A DNA stretch of 9,344 nt from Anaerolinea sp. (GTDB lineage: Bacteria > Chloroflexota > Anaerolineae > Anaerolineales > Villigracilaceae). A program made the translations under genes and the position numbers. The stretch's first letter is position 1. Each line of letters begins with the position of its first letter. Positions 6,347 through 9,344 of this stretch are shown in pieces. The stretch lies in NCBI GenBank assembly GCA_020720965.1, contig DYNS01000093.1, positions 1 to 9,344 on the forward strand, given 5' to 3'. Under the pieces are notes generated by a model, which was not told the origin of the DNA, ran no database searches, and worked only from the letters and a program-made list of their open reading frames with translations.

Positions 6347-7417
6347 ATGAGCGCTTCCTCTTATTCCATCTTGCATTCCGATTCTTTTGCCGCCAATGAA
6401 CGCGGCGTTTTAAGCCAGGAACAACGCTCATGGCTTAAAAAAATGGGCAACCAGAGCCTCCTCCGAGCCGTTTTTCTGACAATTGCCTTCGGCATGACCG
6501 GCTGCTTTCTACTTGTGCCGATTTTTCTGAGCAGACCCCAGGGCGATGTAACCATCTTCCTTCTCTTCATCGTCATCGCCATTTCCAGCCTGCTGACGGG
6601 CGGCTTTGTCATGTCCACCGTTCTGCAACGAGAAATTCCCCTGCAAGCCGTGTGGGAAAGTCGCAACCCCAGCCTGCGCCAGGGGCAGGGCAGCCTCGTT
6701 TTTGATAAAAACCGTTATGCCCTGCAAGACTCCCTCCGCACCTACCCTTTGCCAGCCAGCGCCACAAATAGCGGACTGAAACCTGGGGGCGTGTACCGTT
6801 TTTACAGCCTGGAGCAAAGCGGGCTGGTCTTAAGCGCCCAGGAGGTCTTTGCCCCCAACCCGGCGCAAACCCGAAACGCGGTGCAAGAAGCCCTCTGCCG
6901 GGCAAACCGCTTTAGCCCGGAGGAATTGGAAAGCAACAAAGCCGAAGAAATCAGCCTCTCACAGCGCAAAAAGCTGTTGCCTCAACTGCTGGGCGGGCTT
7001 GCCATTGGCGCTTTCCTGCTCTTCATCCTCCTGGCTTTATCTCCAGAACTGAGCGCCATAGACGACCAGGAAAGCCTGCGCGATATTCTCATTCCTATTG
7101 TACTGTTTGGCTTCTTTCTGCTCGTGGGCGGCATTGTGTTTGCCCGCGCCCTGTTAGACGCTCTGGAACAAAGCCCGCACATTGCCGAGGGAAAATGCCG
7201 CCGCGAGAAGCGCATCACCGGCGGAAAAAACCGCCGAGTGGAATATTTTTACGTGCTGGATACCCTAAAACTCCGGGTGAACGAAAACGGTTACAACGCC
7301 CTAATTGACGACCTGTCTTATCGGGTTTATTATCTGCCTCGCACCAAAATTTTATTAAGTATAGAACCCCTGTCTCAATCCCTGTCCCCAGACCCCTTAG
7401 GAGCATACAACGCATGA
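6347..7417 (+). CDS. Unrecognised membrane protein built of two repeated modules
   Basis: A 356-residue protein I cannot place in a named family. It has four hydrophobic helices in two hairpins (about 41-61 and 69-92; 213-231 and 247-270), each followed by a soluble, beta-rich stretch (about 100-168 and 280-342). The halves resemble each other: LSQEQRSWL (22-30) against LSQRKKLL (204-211), then a hairpin, then YRFYSLEQSGLVLSAQEV (150-167) against YRVYYLPRTKILLSIEPL (325-342), so an internal duplication is likely. A polar link (about 170-203) joins them. There is no signal peptide, lipobox or catalytic motif, and only two cysteines (53, 184) in the first half and one (284) in the second. The ATG has a good Shine-Dalgarno. 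It is the first gene of a five-gene run, is divergent from alr, and its stop overlaps the next gene in ATGA. Function unknown; a structural or sensory membrane role is only a guess. Confidence 0.85.
   Translation: MSASSYSILHSDSFAANERGVLSQEQRSWLKKMGNQSLLRAVFLTIAFGMTGCFLLVPIFLSRPQGDVTIFLLFIVIAISSLLTGGFVMSTVLQREIPLQAVWESRNPSLRQGQGSLVFDKNRYALQDSLRTYPLPASATNSGLKPGGVYRFYSLEQSGLVLSAQEVFAPNPAQTRNAVQEALCRANRFSPEELESNKAEEISLSQRKKLLPQLLGGLAIGAFLLFILLALSPELSAIDDQESLRDILIPIVLFGFFLLVGGIVFARALLDALEQSPHIAEGKCRREKRITGGKNRRVEYFYVLDTLKLRVNENGYNALIDDLSYRVYYLPRTKILLSIEPLSQSLSPDPLGAYNA
7399..7403 (+). promoter_or_regulatory. Ribosome binding site of the phosphoribosyltransferase gene
   Basis: AGGAG lies ten bases before the ATG at 7414, inside the end of the previous gene. 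The spacing is slightly long. The start overlaps the upstream stop as ATGA, so translational coupling is also likely. Confidence 0.5.
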
Positions 7418-7932
7418 CAACCCCCGCCCCTCGCCGCATCTTCCTCTCCTGGGAAGAGGTAGACCGCCTGATAGACAAACTCCTGCCCCAGTTCCGGCGC
7501 GAATTTGAAGCCATGGTCCTCATCACACGCGGCGGAATCATCCCCGGGGGCCTGTTGGCGGAGGCAATGGGCATCACCCACGTCCTCACCGCCGCAGTAG
7601 ACTTCCCCTTTGAAGCCAGCCGCGACCAAAAACTAATGGCTTGGCCCCAATTCATTCAATTCCCCGCCGAAGAGCAGCTGCGCGGACGCGCCACCCTGCT
7701 GGTAGATGACGTTTGGGGCTCCGGGCGAACCATCACCGCCGTAAAAAACCGCGTCTCTGCCGCCGGGGGCTTTGCAGAAACCTGCGTACTGCACTTTAAC
7801 CCCTACCGCAGCCTCTTCGTAAACGCCAAACCAGATTATTACGCCGATGTAACCGATGCCCGCATCCTCTACCCCTGGGAGATAGACCGGGGCGCAGACC
7901 GCGTCCTACTTGGCGAAGGAGACCGCCTTTGA
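7414..7932 (+). CDS. Purine-type phosphoribosyltransferase (COG2236-like)
   Basis: A 172-residue cytosolic protein of the type I phosphoribosyltransferase fold, which joins a base to PRPP or does the reverse. The PRPP-binding signature is LLVDDVWGSGRTI (95-107), with the two acidic residues at 98-99. The pyrophosphate loop is ITRGGIIPG (37-45). The hood region ends in YPWE (153-156), seen in xanthine/guanine and related archaeal-type purine phosphoribosyltransferases. The opening FLSWEEVDRLIDKL (10-23) fits the COG2236 group. It is not PyrR or Apt by length and motifs. The base used (hypoxanthine, guanine or xanthine) cannot be read from the sequence. It overlaps the upstream gene by 4 bases (ATGA) and the downstream TlpA-like gene by 4 bases (TTGA). 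Confidence 0.9.
   Translation: MTTPAPRRIFLSWEEVDRLIDKLLPQFRREFEAMVLITRGGIIPGGLLAEAMGITHVLTAAVDFPFEASRDQKLMAWPQFIQFPAEEQLRGRATLLVDDVWGSGRTITAVKNRVSAAGGFAETCVLHFNPYRSLFVNAKPDYYADVTDARILYPWEIDRGADRVLLGEGDRL
7915..7921 (+). promoter_or_regulatory. Ribosome binding site of the TlpA-like gene (TTG start)
   Basis: GAAGGAG lies seven bases before the TTG at 7929, ideal spacing. This decides the non-ATG start of the thioredoxin gene, whose first codon overlaps the stop of the phosphoribosyltransferase gene. Confidence 0.75.
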
Positions 7933-8480
7933 AACCGAACCGCCTGCCAATCGCCTCCGCCCTGCTGCTCGTTTTGGGGCTGGTGTGGATATGGCTCTCC
8001 GCCGTCCCGGATGGCGCAACCACCTCCGGTCAAATCCCCGCCCCCCAGGCGGGTTTTCTCGCCCCCAACTTCAGCCTCTCCACCCCCCAGGGCGACTCCA
8101 TCACCCTCTCAGACCTGCGCGGCAAGGTCATCCTGCTCAACATTTGGGCAACCTGGTGCCCACCCTGCCGCGCCGAAATGCCCGCCATGCAAAACACCTA
8201 CCAAGCCCTGCAAGAACGCGGATTCATCGTCCTGGCAGTCAATTCCACCTTCCAGGACACCCCGGCAAAGATTGAACCCTTTTTGCAGGAATACGGGCTA
8301 ACCTTCCCCACCCTCTTAGATACCAACGGCGATGTAACCCGGCTCTACCAGGTGCAATCCCTACCCACCTCCTTCTTCATAGACAAAAACGGAATCATCC
8401 GGGAGGTCGTTGTCGGCGGACCGATGGCAGAAGCCCTGCTATACAGCCGCGTAGAAAACCTGCTCAACGAGGCACCCTAA
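7929..8480 (+). CDS. Membrane-anchored TlpA/ResA-like thioredoxin-fold protein
   Basis: A 183-residue protein with an N-terminal hydrophobic anchor (about 7-24, preceded by lysine and arginine) and a thioredoxin domain outside the membrane (about 42-182). The redox motif is WCPPC (76-80), with cysteines 77 and 80. APNFSL (45-50), LRGKVILLNIWATWC (63-77) and the cis-proline in LPTSFF (145-150, Pro146) are typical of the TlpA/ResA/AhpC-TSA group. These proteins usually reduce disulfides outside the membrane, for example in cytochrome c maturation, but no cytochrome gene is near. The anchor has no lipobox cysteine, so it is not a lipoprotein. The TTG start is supported by GAAGGAG seven bases upstream. 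The stop TAA overlaps the ATG of the Lgt-like gene by one base, so the two are tightly coupled. The redox partner and substrate are unknown; no ccdA-like gene is in the window. Confidence 0.93.
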   Translation: MKPNRLPIASALLLVLGLVWIWLSAVPDGATTSGQIPAPQAGFLAPNFSLSTPQGDSITLSDLRGKVILLNIWATWCPPCRAEMPAMQNTYQALQERGFIVLAVNSTFQDTPAKIEPFLQEYGLTFPTLLDTNGDVTRLYQVQSLPTSFFIDKNGIIREVVVGGPMAEALLYSRVENLLNEAP

Positions 8481-9214
8481 TGCTACCCGTATTGCAACTT
8501 GGTCCCCTTGCCCTGCAAATGCCGGGGCTGATGTACCTGCTTGGGCTTTGGTTGGGGCTGGATGCCGCCGAAAAAATGGCAACCCGGCGCAGAGAATCCT
8601 CCGAAACCCTTTACAACCTGGTCATCACAGCCCTCATCGCGGGCGTACTCGGTGCCAGGCTCGGCTACGCCGCCCAATACCCCAATGCCTTCCTCCAATC
8701 TCCCGCTAGTCTGCTCTCCCTCAACCCCGGCTTACTAGACCCCTTCTTCGGGTTCGCCGCCGCCCTGCTCGCCGCCCTCGTTTACGGCAACCGCAAACGC
8801 CTCTCCTTTTGGAAAACCGCCGATGCCCTCACCCCCTTCTTTGCCGTCTTCATGGTCGGCGCAGCCCTCTCGCACGCCGCCTCCGGGCAGGCATTTGGCG
8901 CAGAAACCGACCTACCTTGGGGCATTTTGTTATGGGGCGCAAAACGTCATCCCTCCCAATTTTACGAACTCGCCGCCGCCTTGCTCACCCTGTGGGGAGT
9001 AACACACCTCGCCAACCGGCAAAATCTCCGCCCCGGAAGCCTCTTTCTGGCATTCAGCAGCGCCAGCGCCAGCGCGGCTCTCTTCCTGCAAGCCTTTCGC
9101 GGCGACAGCGCCCTGCTCCCCGGCGGCATCCGCACCGAGCAGCTCATTGCCTGGCTGCTCCTCGCCGCCGCCCTCTTTTTCCTCAATCGCCTCTACCGCC
9201 CCCAAAATGGATAA
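8480..9214 (+). CDS. Lgt-like membrane protein lacking the catalytic residues
   Basis: A 244-residue multi-helix membrane protein of the prolipoprotein diacylglyceryl transferase (Lgt) fold. Kinship shows in LGPLALQMPGLMYLLG (7-22), GARLGY (58-63), TDLPWGI (143-149) and RHPSQFYE (156-163), in Lgt order. Residues needed in E. coli Lgt seem to be replaced: Tyr26 by Pro15, Arg143 by Ala129, Asn146 by His132, Glu151 by Gln137, Arg239 by Ala200, Glu243 by Gln204. The segment corresponding to SFHGG (His103) contains no histidine (81-100). This alignment was made by eye against recalled E. coli sequence. It is therefore unlikely to be a working Lgt, although automatic tools will probably name it so. 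It has no cysteine, so it is not a thiol relay for TlpA. A weak GAGG lies seven bases before the ATG, which overlaps the tlpA-like stop by one base. Its own stop overlaps folB by 8 bases. The frame is intact, so this is a diverged gene, not a broken one. Confidence 0.82.
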   Translation: MLPVLQLGPLALQMPGLMYLLGLWLGLDAAEKMATRRRESSETLYNLVITALIAGVLGARLGYAAQYPNAFLQSPASLLSLNPGLLDPFFGFAAALLAALVYGNRKRLSFWKTADALTPFFAVFMVGAALSHAASGQAFGAETDLPWGILLWGAKRHPSQFYELAAALLTLWGVTHLANRQNLRPGSLFLAFSSASASAALFLQAFRGDSALLPGGIRTEQLIAWLLLAAALFFLNRLYRPQNG

Positions 9215-9344
9215 AATTCTCCTGCGCGACCTGCGCGCCAACGGCATTTTAGGCATTTACCCGCAAGAACGAACCACCCCGCAAGCGATTCTCCTCAACG
9301 TCACCCTCTACCCCCCCACCCGCCCCCCCAACACCCCGGACGAA
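9207..9344 (+). CDS. folB: Dihydroneopterin aldolase, 3' truncated by window end
   Basis: The first 46 codons of a gene that runs off the window. The opening MDKILLRDLRANGILGIYPQ, followed by ERTTPQAILLNVTL, matches the start of dihydroneopterin aldolase, which converts dihydroneopterin to 6-hydroxymethyl-dihydropterin in folate synthesis. The G-I-x-P-x-E-R stretch (16-22) carries the conserved glutamate (Glu21). The ATG at 9207 overlaps the end of the Lgt-like gene by 8 bases and has no clear Shine-Dalgarno, so coupling is likely. After residue 35 the sequence becomes proline-rich (YPPTRPPNTPDE) where relatives often have acidic or polar residues. The missing C-terminus prevents a check of length or of any fusion to another folate enzyme. 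Confidence 0.85.
   Translation, partial: MDKILLRDLRANGILGIYPQERTTPQAILLNVTLYPPTRPPNTPDE

Noticed and set aside
7414..7932. PyrR pyrimidine regulator, considered because pyrR follows lspA-ylyB in Bacillus
   Set aside because: It is on the opposite strand in a different operon, and the YPWE end and SWEEVDRLIDKL opening fit purine-type COG2236 proteins instead.
8480..9214. Calling this a functional lgt, which with lspA would complete lipoprotein processing in the window
   Set aside because: Fold motifs are present but the catalytic Tyr, His, Arg, Asn and Glu positions appear replaced.
1..9344. Mobile elements, CRISPR, tRNA or rRNA, riboswitches, defence genes
   Set aside because: No repeats of array type, transposase motifs, tRNA-like folds or long leaders were seen, and genes fill almost all of the sequence.

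Overview
The window is a densely packed bacterial chromosome segment, moderately GC-rich by eye. It looks most like a member of the Chloroflexota, probably class Anaerolineae. That placement is an inference from protein flavour (GAF/HD-GYP and GAF/GGDEF pairs, a COG2236-type phosphoribosyltransferase, a TlpA next to an Lgt-like protein) and was not tested by any search. There are no RNA genes, insertion sequences, CRISPR arrays or prophage traces. No gene-free stretch exceeds about 60 bases.

Layout. (1) Bases 1-2592, plus strand: two cyclic-di-GMP signalling genes in tandem. The first is a 5'-truncated GAF/HD-GYP protein (degradation type). The second is a six-helix membrane protein with GAF and GGDEF domains (synthesis type, with an intact inhibitory site). 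(2) Bases 2609-6287, minus strand: a tight block read in the order alr (alanine racemase), lspA (signal peptidase II), an RluD-type 23S rRNA pseudouridine synthase, and ltaE (threonine aldolase). Gaps are at most 22 bases and lspA and rluD overlap. (3) Bases 6288-6346: a 59-base divergent control region with two back-to-back extended -10 promoters. The minus one appears to give a leaderless alr message. (4) Bases 6347-9344, plus strand: five genes joined by overlaps of 1 to 8 bases. They are an unrecognised membrane protein built from two copies of one module, a purine-type phosphoribosyltransferase, a membrane-anchored TlpA-like thioredoxin, an Lgt-like membrane protein that has lost the family's catalytic residues, and the start of folB (dihydroneopterin aldolase), cut by the window end.

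How they work together. The first pair could set cyclic-di-GMP from both directions. The minus block joins peptidoglycan precursor supply (D-alanine), lipoprotein signal peptide removal, ribosome modification and glycine/threonine metabolism, which is mostly housekeeping. The last block mixes purine salvage, extracytoplasmic thiol chemistry and folate synthesis with two membrane proteins of unknown role. Most of the window is ordinary. The parts most worth a second look are the degenerate Lgt paralogue beside TlpA, the internally duplicated membrane protein, and the mutually exclusive divergent promoters.
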